Of a stretch of DNA of 64,000 nucleotides, positions 50,644-58,943 are shown one piece after another; the stretch's first letter is position 1; each line of letters begins with the position of its first letter. The translations under genes and the position numbers were made by a program. The notes beneath the pieces are model-generated. The model searched no databases. It saw only the letters and a program-made list of their open reading frames with translations, and had not been told where the DNA came from. Source of the stretch: CADBRN01 sp050944685. Its GTDB lineage: Bacteria; Bacillota; Clostridia; Lachnospirales; Lachnospiraceae. Where the stretch lies: positions 1 through 64,000 of the forward strand of contig JBMNRP010000012.1 of the NCBI GenBank assembly GCA_050944685.1, read 5' to 3'.

Positions 50644-53421
50644 ATGAGAAGAAATCATCACCATATTTTCAGAAGATTCCTATGGATTCTGGCTGCGGCA
50701 GTTTTTCTGACCGCCCGGTATCCCGCTTCGTCATTTGCGGAAGATCTTCCGGAGACGGAATCCGCATCCGGCGAAGCTGCGGAGGCTGCGGTTTCGGAAA
50801 CCGGGTCGGAAGAAGAACAGGAGAGCGAGACAGCCGGGGCCGGGCAGGAAGAGACCACGGAGAGCGAGGAAGCCGGAACTCTCGAGGAAGAGACCCCGGA
50901 GAGCGAGGTAGCCGGAACTCTCGAGGAAGAGATCCCGGAGAACGAGGAAGATGAAACCGGTGAGAAAGAGACTCCAAAGAGCGAGACGGCCGGGGCCGGA
51001 CAGGAAGAGACCCGGGAGAGTCCGGCGGAAGATACCGGAGCGGGTGAGAACCCGGAAAATTCGTCTGCGGAAACGGGCGGCTCCGGTTCGCAGGAATTAT
51101 CGGCCTACTGGAAAAACTTTCGCGGAAGCGATACCAATATGGCGGTGACGGATGCCCCTCTCCCGACCGATCCGAAGACCACCGGCCTTTTGTGGAATCA
51201 TAAATTCGGCTCCGGCTGGGAGGAATCCCCGTCGGTTCCGATCCTGGTGGATGACTCACTTGTCGTGATGGCGGGTCGAAAAATTTATCGTCTGGATCTG
51301 AAAAATGGCCAGCCCATCGTCAGCGGAACAATGGCGGGTGCCCCGGATTGGGGGAATACGCCTCCGACGTACGGAGATGGCAAGATTTTCTGCCCGATTG
51401 AGGGCGGAAGAGTTCAGGCATTTGACGCTCGCACCCTGAAGTCGCTGTGGATTTATTCGGATCCCCTGGGCGGTCAGTCTCTGACCCCGATCACGTATTC
51501 GGACGGATATCTTTACACGGGATTCTGGCAGGGAGAGCAAAACGATGGCGCCTTCGTCGCCATTCCGGTCTCGGACGAGGATCCCTCCCGAACAGACGAA
51601 CCGAAAAACGCTCTCTGGCGGTATGTCCAGAAGGGAGGCTTCTACTGGTCCTGCCCGGTGGTCTGCGGAGATGCGGTGATCGTCGGGACGGATGACGGTG
51701 TGACCGGCAGCACGGGAACCGGTCATCTGCTTTCTTTCCGGAAACAGACCGGGGAACTGCTGTCCGACCTCGGAGTCCCCGGAGATCAGCGATCCGGAAT
51801 TGCCTATGACGAGGAGAGCGGCCGGGTCTATTTTACGACGAAATCCGGGTGGCTTTGCAGTGCTTCCGTGGATTCCTCCGCGGGGACTCTCTCGGACCTG
51901 AAAAAGAACAAGTGCGGAGAGATGTCCACTTCGACTCCCGTCGTGTACAAGGGACGGGTTTATCTGGGCGTCGGCGATGAGCTCACCTCTTCAGGTTCCA
52001 GGGGAAGAATCGTAGTGGCGGATGCCTCGGATCTCCGCGTGATCTACCAAAAAGACCTCAGAGGATATCCGCAGGGTTCCTTCCTGCTGACGACAGCATA
52101 TGAGGAAGAAACCGGGTATCTGTACATATACTCAACTTATAACGCGAGCCCGGGCGGAATTTCCGTTCTGAAGACGAAGGCGGACGCCACAGGCAACGGT
52201 GACGCGGAGGTTTTCGAGCTGTACAATGCAGCCGGCTTTGAGCAGTACTGCACGGCCAGTCTGATTTGCGGAGAGGACGGTACTATTTATTACAAAAATG
52301 ATTCCGGAAATATTCTGGCGGTGGGAACCGGCGGAAAGCAGAGCAATTCCGGGAACAGCGGAACCGGAGGAAATTCGGAGGGTTCCGGAAGCAGCGGAAC
52401 CGGAGAAAATTCGGAGGGTTCCGGAAGCAGCGAAACCGGAGAAAATCCGGAGGGTTCCGGAAGCAGCGGAACAGCAGGGACCTCGGGGGATTCCGACAGC
52501 AGCGGCGCCGGAGAAAGCTCAGGCAATTCCGGAAACTGCGGGACCAGCCATCCGGCCGGGGACTGGAGCGGGCGGTACCCGGCAGCCGGGGAGACTGTAT
52601 CTGCGGATGACGGGTCCGGACTCCCGGAAAGCGCTTCCGGATACGGTACATTTTCGGAGGATCCGGAGGTTTCGGATCTGATTCTATCCATCCGCGAACT
52701 GGCGTCGCAGGACAATCCCTCCGAAGCTGAGATTATCGCCCTGTATCAGCGCTACCAGGCTCTGACAGAGGCGCAGAAGGCGCAGGTCTCCAATTTCAGC
52801 GACCTGAGCCGGATGACCGAAGAGCAGGGTGCGAAAAATCATACCGATGCGGCTACCGGCCTTTCGGTTTCCGGGGTACAGTGGTATCTTCGGCTGGAGG
52901 TTACGGAGATAACCGAGGGCAGTGATTATGAAGCGATACAGAATGGTATCGCCTCCAATGAACTTCTGGCAATGTGGAATATCCGGCTGGTCAATACACT
53001 GACCGGAGAAGAGACACAGCCGGACTCTCCCGTGACGCTGACGATGACAGTTCCGGATGGAGCCGAAGGAATTACGGTATTCCAGACCGTCCGGATAAAT
53101 GCGGACGGACGCATGGAATACATCGACTGTACCGTACAGGACGGAACGATCTCCTGGGAGACGGACACCGTCTCGGAATTTGCTCTCGTGGGAGGAGTCT
53201 CCGGAGCGGAAGGAACGCTGGAAGAAAAGAACGACCGTTTTTCGGGGTCGGAAGATGACGCTGAAATCCGTGAAAACGGTCTGAACACGCGGTCATCCGT
53301 TCCGTGGATCATTCTGATTTCGGCCGGGGCCGCTGCCTTTGTGGTTGTGGGAGCCCTGAAGAGGCGCCTCGGAAAAGAAGATGCGGTCAGATGCGCGGAT
53401 CGCTTGAGGAAAAGAAAATGA
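50644..53421 (+). CDS. Cell-surface beta-propeller (PQQ-repeat-like) protein of the cobalamin operon
   Basis: 925 residues. Signal peptide about 8-32, then a Glu/Thr/Gly acidic repeat region (about 35-150). A beta-propeller with PQQ/quinoprotein-like blades (about 155-555; YRLDLKNGQPIVS, VQAFDARTLKSLWIYSDP, LLSFRKQTGELLSDLG) follows. A Gly/Ser/Asn repeat linker (about 560-640), a helical TEAQKAQVSNFSDL segment, a beta domain ending VSEFALVGG, and a C-terminal TM anchor (about 890-907) with a basic tail complete it. It overlaps the EcfT start by four bases. It is probably a surface corrinoid-binding or docking factor; no direct evidence of ligand. Confidence 0.8.
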   Translation: MRRNHHHIFRRFLWILAAAVFLTARYPASSFAEDLPETESASGEAAEAAVSETGSEEEQESETAGAGQEETTESEEAGTLEEETPESEVAGTLEEEIPENEEDETGEKETPKSETAGAGQEETRESPAEDTGAGENPENSSAETGGSGSQELSAYWKNFRGSDTNMAVTDAPLPTDPKTTGLLWNHKFGSGWEESPSVPILVDDSLVVMAGRKIYRLDLKNGQPIVSGTMAGAPDWGNTPPTYGDGKIFCPIEGGRVQAFDARTLKSLWIYSDPLGGQSLTPITYSDGYLYTGFWQGEQNDGAFVAIPVSDEDPSRTDEPKNALWRYVQKGGFYWSCPVVCGDAVIVGTDDGVTGSTGTGHLLSFRKQTGELLSDLGVPGDQRSGIAYDEESGRVYFTTKSGWLCSASVDSSAGTLSDLKKNKCGEMSTSTPVVYKGRVYLGVGDELTSSGSRGRIVVADASDLRVIYQKDLRGYPQGSFLLTTAYEEETGYLYIYSTYNASPGGISVLKTKADATGNGDAEVFELYNAAGFEQYCTASLICGEDGTIYYKNDSGNILAVGTGGKQSNSGNSGTGGNSEGSGSSGTGENSEGSGSSETGENPEGSGSSGTAGTSGDSDSSGAGESSGNSGNCGTSHPAGDWSGRYPAAGETVSADDGSGLPESASGYGTFSEDPEVSDLILSIRELASQDNPSEAEIIALYQRYQALTEAQKAQVSNFSDLSRMTEEQGAKNHTDAATGLSVSGVQWYLRLEVTEITEGSDYEAIQNGIASNELLAMWNIRLVNTLTGEETQPDSPVTLTMTVPDGAEGITVFQTVRINADGRMEYIDCTVQDGTISWETDTVSEFALVGGVSGAEGTLEEKNDRFSGSEDDAEIRENGLNTRSSVPWIILISAGAAAFVVVGALKRRLGKEDAVRCADRLRKRK
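52365..52500 (+). repeat. Degenerate tandem repeat encoding a Gly/Ser/Asn linker
   Basis: About three copies of a 54-57-base unit encoding S-E-G-S-G-S-S-x-T-G-E-N. Copies differ at few bases. The repeat lies between the propeller and the helical segment and can vary in copy number. Confidence 0.7.
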
Positions 53422-54326
53422 ACCGGGCAGGAGCTTTTATGGAGGACGCGTTTTCATCATGCCATCCGCTGATCAATTTCATATTTTTCATCGGCGCCGT
53501 TCTCTGCGGGATGTTTTTCACCCATCCGGCTTTCCTGGCGGCATCGGCGATTCTCTCTGCTCTTTATTATCTGCTTCTGAACGGGTCCAGGGGAGCCTCC
53601 TTTATCCTGAAGATGGCGGCATTTGTTCTTCTGATCGCTGTGCTGAACGGGGTTTTTAATGCCAGAGGAAGTACCGTGCTCTTCACGTGGATTTCAGGGC
53701 GGCATTTTACGCTGGAAGCCCTGCTGTACGGCTTCGCTGTCGGCGGCATGTTTTTCACCGTGATTTGCTGGTTCGCCTGTTACAACAAAATCATGACGAG
53801 CGATAAATTTACGTATCTGTTCGGAAAAATCAGTCCGGCGGTTTCGCTCGTTTTCTGCATGGTGCTTCGCTTTGTCCCGTCTTTCCAAAAGAAGGCCGGG
53901 ACCATTTCGGACGCGAGACGCTGCATCGGGATGTCCCGGAAGGGCGGAACGAAGAAAGAAAAACTTGCGGAAGGTATGACCGTATTGTCTGTTATGACGT
54001 CCTGGGCACTGGAGAATTCCCAGGAGACGGCGGAATCCATGCAGAGCCGCGGTTATGGCTCCGGAAAACGGACGCAGTTTTCCATATGGCGTTTTCGGAC
54101 GCGTGACCGTATCCTTCTGGCGATCATGGCAATCTGTCTCATCGGCCTTTTCGTCTGCGCGTATTCCGGGGGAATGAAGATGAAGTGGATTCCGTCTGTC
54201 CGATTTCCCGAAAAGCGGGAGTTGACGGAATCCGGCCTGGTTTTTTATTCGGTTTTTCTGGGGATTCCCCCCTTCATTGATATGGGAGAGAAAGTGACAT
54301 GGCGCTTTTTGAGATCAAAAATCTGA
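53418..54326 (+). CDS. ecfT: ECF transporter T component, first copy
   Basis: 302 residues, about six hydrophobic segments. It has the EcfT coupling-helix signature region with SRGYGSGKRTQFS (Ala-Arg-Gly-type motif, here QSRGYGSGKR) and DARRCIGMSRKGG upstream. It links the S component to the ATPases. The ATG at 53418 overlaps the stop of the propeller gene (ATGA), and its 3' end overlaps the ATPase gene by 28 bases. A second, different EcfT is at the end of the operon. Confidence 0.85.
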   Translation: MNRAGAFMEDAFSSCHPLINFIFFIGAVLCGMFFTHPAFLAASAILSALYYLLLNGSRGASFILKMAAFVLLIAVLNGVFNARGSTVLFTWISGRHFTLEALLYGFAVGGMFFTVICWFACYNKIMTSDKFTYLFGKISPAVSLVFCMVLRFVPSFQKKAGTISDARRCIGMSRKGGTKKEKLAEGMTVLSVMTSWALENSQETAESMQSRGYGSGKRTQFSIWRFRTRDRILLAIMAICLIGLFVCAYSGGMKMKWIPSVRFPEKRELTESGLVFYSVFLGIPPFIDMGEKVTWRFLRSKI

Positions 54327-56113
54327 CCTTTTCCTATCCGGACGCGGAAAAAGAGGCTCTGTCGGATGTCACGATGAACATCGAAAGAGGAGAGTACCTG
54401 GTTCTGTGCGGGAAAAGCGGAAGCGGAAAAACGACGCTTCTGAGGCATCTGAAAAGCGCGCTTACCCCTCACGGGAGGCGGAGCGGGATCGTATGGTTCG
54501 ACGGAGAGCCGCTGGAACAGGCTGATCTCAGAAAACAGAGCGCGGGCATCGGATACGTTATGCAGAACCCGGATACGCAGATTGTCACCGACAAGGTATG
54601 GCATGAACTCGCGTTCGGACTGGAAAGTCTCGGAACCGATCCGAAGACGATACGCGTTCGTGTGGCCGAGATGGCCAGCTATTTCGGGATTCAAAACTGG
54701 TTTCACGCGGATGTGTCGGAACTCTCCGGCGGACAGAAACAGCTGCTGAACCTCGCCTCTGTCATGGCGATGCAGCCGGAAGCGCTGATTCTCGACGAGC
54801 CGACCAGTCAGCTGGATCCCATCGCCGCTTCGGATTTTCTGAATACGGTCCGGAAGATCAATCTGGAGCTGGGAACGACGATCATCCTCTCGGAACAGAG
54901 GCTGGAAGAAGTGTTCCCGGGTGCCGACCGGGTCGCCGTAATGGAGGAAGGCCGCGTCATCGCGGCGGATGAGCCCCGTGAAATCGGAAGGATTCTGTCC
55001 GAAAAAAACAATGAGATGACAGCCGCGCTCCCCTCCCCGATGAGGATCTGGATCGGAGTCGGGGACGGCCGGTCGGCCTGTCCGATGACGGTGCGTGAGG
55101 GACGGAACTGGCTGAGCCATGAGATGAACGGCAGCCGGGATTCCGGCGAGATAACCCGGCCGGAATTTTCGGAAGCGAATCCCGTGGAGGACGACGGAGA
55201 GGAAATCCCCGAGGTGGATCCGAAGGATGCGGCGGTCGCGCTCTCCGAAGTGTGGTTCCGCTATGATAAAAACCAGCCGGATGTATTGCGGGGTCTCAGT
55301 CTGACCGTTCCCAGGGGATCGATATCTGCCGTGGTCGGAGGAAACGGAACCGGAAAATCGACCATGCTGAAAGCAGTTTGCGGAATCTGCCGTCCTTACC
55401 GGGGAAAGGTTCTGATCAGGGGAAAAAAAATCGGACAGTATAAGTCCGGAGAGCTTTTCCGGAACAATCTGGCCATGCTGCCGCAGGATCCGCAGAGTCT
55501 TTTTGTCAAAAAGACCGTGGAAGAAGATCTCGTGGAAATGACGAAGATGATGGACGGAACCGTTGCGGAAAAGGAGGAACTGATCAATCAGGTTGCCAGG
55601 GACTGCGAAGTAACCGGTTTTCTTTCTTCCCATCCGTATGATCTTTCCGGAGGCGAGCAGCAGCGGGCTGCTCTGGCAAAGGTGCTGCTCTGCCGGCCCC
55701 GGATTCTGCTGCTGGACGAACCGACCAAGGGAATCGACGCTTTTTTCAAGAGAAAATTTGCCGGCATTCTGAAAAAAATGCAGAGTCAGGGGAAAACCGT
55801 TCTGATGGTGACGCACGATATTGAATTTTGCGCGGAGTACGCGGACAGCGTTTCGATGTTTTTTGACGGAGGAATTATCTCCACCGATACGCCGTCGCGG
55901 TTTTTCTCAGACAACAGTTTTTATACAACATCCGCCAACCGCATGTGCCGCCACATCTTCCCGCGTGCCGTGACCTGCGAAGATGCGGTCCGCCTTGCAG
56001 GGGAGCGGCTGAAATCCGCCCCGGGATCCTGTCGGCCAAATCGGATCAAAGAGAGGGGAAGGTTCCATTCAGCATCGGATGATCCGGCTACAGAGGAGAT
56101 TTCAGAAAATTGA
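54299..56113 (+). CDS. Fused ECF ATPase (A-A' tandem)
   Basis: 604 residues with two ABC domains. First: Walker A CGKSGSGKTT (about 34-43), signature LSGGQKQLL, Walker B ALILDEPTSQLD. Second (from about 310): Walker A VGGNGTGKST, signature LSGGEQQRAALAK, Walker B ILLLDEPTKGID. Fused EcfA-EcfA' pairs replace two separate subunits. Start ATG follows GGGAGAG. It is followed by the S component with a TTGA overlap. The linker around residues 245-305 is acidic and Pro-rich. Confidence 0.9.
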   Translation: MALFEIKNLTFSYPDAEKEALSDVTMNIERGEYLVLCGKSGSGKTTLLRHLKSALTPHGRRSGIVWFDGEPLEQADLRKQSAGIGYVMQNPDTQIVTDKVWHELAFGLESLGTDPKTIRVRVAEMASYFGIQNWFHADVSELSGGQKQLLNLASVMAMQPEALILDEPTSQLDPIAASDFLNTVRKINLELGTTIILSEQRLEEVFPGADRVAVMEEGRVIAADEPREIGRILSEKNNEMTAALPSPMRIWIGVGDGRSACPMTVREGRNWLSHEMNGSRDSGEITRPEFSEANPVEDDGEEIPEVDPKDAAVALSEVWFRYDKNQPDVLRGLSLTVPRGSISAVVGGNGTGKSTMLKAVCGICRPYRGKVLIRGKKIGQYKSGELFRNNLAMLPQDPQSLFVKKTVEEDLVEMTKMMDGTVAEKEELINQVARDCEVTGFLSSHPYDLSGGEQQRAALAKVLLCRPRILLLDEPTKGIDAFFKRKFAGILKKMQSQGKTVLMVTHDIEFCAEYADSVSMFFDGGIISTDTPSRFFSDNSFYTTSANRMCRHIFPRAVTCEDAVRLAGERLKSAPGSCRPNRIKERGRFHSASDDPATEEISEN

Positions 56114-56868
56114 GCGATGAGGTGAAAATCAAACTGACGGGCAAATCCCGGAAAAAGAGGCAGCAGACCAGAAGGTTCACCACGAAAACGGTGATTTCTT
56201 TTCTTCTGGTACTGATTCTGGTGCCGCTGACGATCTATTTCGGGTGGAAGGCGGACCGGAATTTCTATGTGGTCAGCCTGCTGATCATTCTGTATTCCAT
56301 GATTCCATTTTTTGCACTCTTTGAGCGCCGGAAACCACAGGCGAGGGAGCTGGTGCTGATCGCGGTGATGAGCGGCATCGCGGTTGTGTCAAGGGTGGCC
56401 TTTATCTGGCTTCCGCACTTCAAGCCCATTTTTGCCATTATCATGATTACCGGGATTTCTCTGGGACCGGAGGCGGGCTTCCTCACCGGCGCGGTTTCCG
56501 GATTTGTCTCAAATTTTATTTTCGGGCAGGGGGTGTGGACTCCGTGGCAGATGGCCGCGATGGGACTCGCCGGTTTCCTGGCGGGACTTTTTTTCCAGAA
56601 GGGGTGGCTTCCGAAGGAGAGAATCCCGCTCTGCGTATTCGGAGGATTGGTCAATCTGTGTATCATCGGTCCGATTCTGGATACCTGCACGCTGTTTACC
56701 ATGAGTGCGGAGATCACCCGCGAGTCGGCCGCAGCCATTTATCTGTCCGGCCTCCCGGTCAACGCGATTCAGAGTGCGGCAACGGTTCTGACGCTGGCGC
56801 TGATTTCCCGTCCGCTTATTGAGAAACTGGACCGGGTGAAGAAAAAGTATGGAATTCTGGAGGACTAA
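56110..56868 (+). CDS. ECF transporter S component (probable corrinoid binder)
   Basis: 252 residues. A basic N-terminus (TGKSRKKRQQTRRFTTK) precedes about six hydrophobic segments. The core has the S-component look: ELVLIAVMSGIAVVSRVAFIWLP, MITGISLGPEAGFLTGAVSGFVSNFIFGQGVWTPWQMAAMGLAGFLAG. It starts at a TTG overlapping the ATPase stop. It resembles CbrT-like cobalamin S components in being a riboswitch-linked S subunit; substrate assignment rests on the upstream cobalamin riboswitch and DUF4430 proteins. Confidence 0.82.
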   Translation: MSDEVKIKLTGKSRKKRQQTRRFTTKTVISFLLVLILVPLTIYFGWKADRNFYVVSLLIILYSMIPFFALFERRKPQARELVLIAVMSGIAVVSRVAFIWLPHFKPIFAIIMITGISLGPEAGFLTGAVSGFVSNFIFGQGVWTPWQMAAMGLAGFLAGLFFQKGWLPKERIPLCVFGGLVNLCIIGPILDTCTLFTMSAEITRESAAAIYLSGLPVNAIQSAATVLTLALISRPLIEKLDRVKKKYGILED

Positions 56869-56871
56869 ACG

Positions 56872-57759
56872 GTGCGGTTTGATTCGCGGCATCCTGCCGT
56901 CAATTTTATATTCTTTTCGGCGGTGATTCTTGCGGACTGTCTGTTCAACCAGCCTGTCTTCCTCGCCATCGGATGGGTCTGCCCGTTCGTATACTCCCTT
57001 CATCTGGCGGGAAAACGCGCAATGAAGTTTGACGGGATCCTTCTGATTTTCACGGCGATCTTTCCATTTCTATATTCTTTTTTTGCGCATTTCGGAGTTA
57101 CGGTTCTGACGGTCAATGTGATCGGCAATCCGGTCACACTGGAGGCAATCGTCTCAGGACTTGTGATTGCGGTGAAAGTCAGTTCTTTTCTGATGTGGTT
57201 TTTCTGCGTGCACGAAGTGGTGTCGTCCGACCAGATCGTCTATTTATTTGGCAGAATTTCGCCCCGCCTTTCCCTTTTCTTATCCATTCTGCTGCGGATG
57301 GTTCCGCAGATCCGTCTTTGCTTCCGACGTGTGAATGAGGCACAGAAAGGGATCGGTCTGGGTGTGGGAGAAGGCGGCTTCCTGCGCGGAATCTCGAGAT
57401 GGTTCCGAGTCAGTTCCATTGTTCTTACATGGCTGAACGACAGTCTCATCCAATCCGCCGCGTCCATGAAATGCCGAGGATACTCGCTCCCGGGCCGAAC
57501 GGCGTTTTCCGTTTTCCGTTTTGATTACCGGGACCGGATTTTCGTCATTTCCATGTCTGCCTGCCTGTCTGTCCTGACCGCCGGTTCGCTTCTGGATCAG
57601 ACGCGAATCCTGTACCGTCCGGAGATTGTCATGAATCATGTGACTCCGGTCTCATTCCTTTTCTATGCAGCATATGGAATCCTCTGCCTGATGCCACTTG
57701 CGGCGGACGTTATTTCATCTGTTCAGTTCAGGAAGGCGGAAGAAATTTCCGCTGTGTAA
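56872..57759 (+). CDS. ecfT: ECF transporter T component, second copy
   Basis: 295 residues, about six hydrophobic segments, with the coupling region MKCRGYSLPGRTAFSVFRFDYRD and NEAQKGIGLGVGEGGF. It opens RFDSRHPAVNFIFFSAVILADCLFNQPVFLAIGW, similar in layout to the first T protein (HPLINFIFFIGAVLCGMFFTHPAFLA). Start is a GTG at 56872 with GGAGGA upstream, three bases after the S gene. Two T proteins in one ECF operon are unusual; they may form a heterodimeric T scaffold with the fused ATPase. Confidence 0.85.
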   Translation: MRFDSRHPAVNFIFFSAVILADCLFNQPVFLAIGWVCPFVYSLHLAGKRAMKFDGILLIFTAIFPFLYSFFAHFGVTVLTVNVIGNPVTLEAIVSGLVIAVKVSSFLMWFFCVHEVVSSDQIVYLFGRISPRLSLFLSILLRMVPQIRLCFRRVNEAQKGIGLGVGEGGFLRGISRWFRVSSIVLTWLNDSLIQSAASMKCRGYSLPGRTAFSVFRFDYRDRIFVISMSACLSVLTAGSLLDQTRILYRPEIVMNHVTPVSFLFYAAYGILCLMPLAADVISSVQFRKAEEISAV

Positions 57760-57788
57760 TGCGTTCCTGCCGGATTTCTTATTTTCCC

Positions 57789-57844
57789 AAAAAAAATTAA
57801 AAAAAATCTCATGAGACCCCACTTTTTTCCAGAAACCCATCGAA
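57789..57844 (+). promoter_or_regulatory. Possible SigI-type promoter before the structured RNA
   Basis: An A-tract (57789-57806) is followed by GACCCCAC (57815-57822) and then CGAA (57841-57844). This resembles SigI promoters, described as A-tract, ACCCC-type -35 and CGAA-type -10. The spacing here (about 20 bases) is longer than usual. An overlapping TATATA (57848-57854) could be a sigma-A -10 instead. Confidence 0.4.
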
Positions 57845-57856
57845 GTTATATATATA

Positions 57857-58592
57857 GTGAGATCGATCGGTTCGGATCCCGGGACGGTAGGGGGATATAA
57901 CCGTTGGAACAGATCCGTCTGGGATGGGGGGATCCGAAGAGATCGGAAAAATTTACCGGACCGATCGGACACACTGAGGACAGAGATGTCCGTAAATCAG
58001 AAAGCTCTCGGAGCGCAGAAAGGAGCAGAAACTTCAAGGACGCAAAACCAGGCTTTCTGATCGAACATTCAGTGCTTTTCGGCAGCCCGCCTTTACGGGA
58101 AACGCCGGAACGCGCGGAGCACTGAAGCTCGGGGGGAAAAACAGAATAGAGAAAAATCGGAATAGAAAAACCATATTGAAATGTAGGGAGCTTATTAGGC
58201 GCCTGGTCGATATACTGGTGGAAACGAAAAATTACTAACGGAATCGTTTCCGAAAAGTCCGGCAGAGAAAGGAAACGGATGACAATTTCATGTGGCGGAT
58301 TCTGCTTCTGATCCGAAAGCCTGGTCCGCTCAGGGAAGAAAGGGGGACTTCCCTGAACGCCAGCATGGAACAGAATCGGAGAAGAACAATCCGCGGATGA
58401 TGAAATAAGAGGCTGTTGAAAAATATGACTTCGGTCAGGGGGATCAATCGTCCCGAGGTCATCCTTTCCTTTGCTCTCCCGGAAATTCAGCACTTTCGCG
58501 TTCACTTTTTCCCTCAGAAAAGTGAATTTCATCCCCGCACCTGTGCTATTGCCGAAAAGCAATTGCGCAGGTGCACTCTCGATTATTTTTCT
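57857..58592 (+). ncRNA. Candidate large structured RNA upstream of sigI
   Basis: About 740 bases with no supported protein gene and at least ten hairpins on the plus strand. Helices: TTCGGATCCC (57871-57880) with GGGATCCGAA (57929-57938); ATTTAC(C)GGAC (57951-57961) with 57988-57997; CAGAAAGC (57998-58005) with 58052-58059; CAGTGCT (58070-58076) with 58118-58124, enclosing CGGC/GCCG and CCCG/CGGG; TCAGGGAA (58330-58337) with 58349-58356; ATGACTTCGG with 58453-58462; TTCACTTTT (58501-58509) with 58518-58526; and a 16-base stem 58537-58552 with 58559-58574. A T-rich stretch then follows. Class unknown; it resembles large ornate RNAs in scale. Confidence 0.6.
58220..58277 (+). promoter_or_regulatory. 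Competing helices inside the structured RNA
   Basis: TCGTTTCC (58244-58251) can pair with GGAAACGA upstream (58220-58227) or with GGAAACG downstream (58271-58277). The two pairings exclude each other, as in a conformational switch. Confidence 0.45.
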
Positions 58593-58943
58593 TTCCAATA
58601 GCGCCTGACGAAGTTTTTTGCTTTTGTCCCGGTTTCCGAATCTGCCTGTTTCTCCTTCATGCATTTGATCCGGCGGAACACGGAGACCGGACGGCGCGGG
58701 GGAACAGATGTTTTATCTCTTACGATTATTTCCCAACCCGGATTCAGTGTTCATTCTGCTTTTCGCTGAAGCAGACACTGTACTTTGAAAAATTGAATCA
58801 TTTAGCACTTGATTGATCTCCATTCTGATGCGAAAATATAGGGTAGGTTTGTCTTTTAATATCATGAACTGACGAACTCCGGAACAGGTTTTCCGGAAGG
58901 CAGCATCCAGGTTTTTATCTACACGGTATTTCAGGAAAGGTAA
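58593..58943 (+). other. Gap between structured RNA and sigI
   Basis: No gene is supported here. It contains a two-part hairpin: CAGTGT with ACACTG and CTGCTT with AAGCAG (58745-58780), and a CCGGAA/TTCCGG hairpin (58879-58896). A CGAA tetramer lies near 58831, without a convincing -35. The sigI ribosome site AGGAAAGG is at its end. Confidence 0.5.

Noticed and set aside
57846..58664. Minus-strand open frame of 272 codons across the structured region
   Set aside because: It lacks any recognisable domain and has a biased Ser/Pro/Arg/Phe composition typical of antisense frames. It covers strong hairpins and lacks a convincing ribosome site. I treat the region as RNA.
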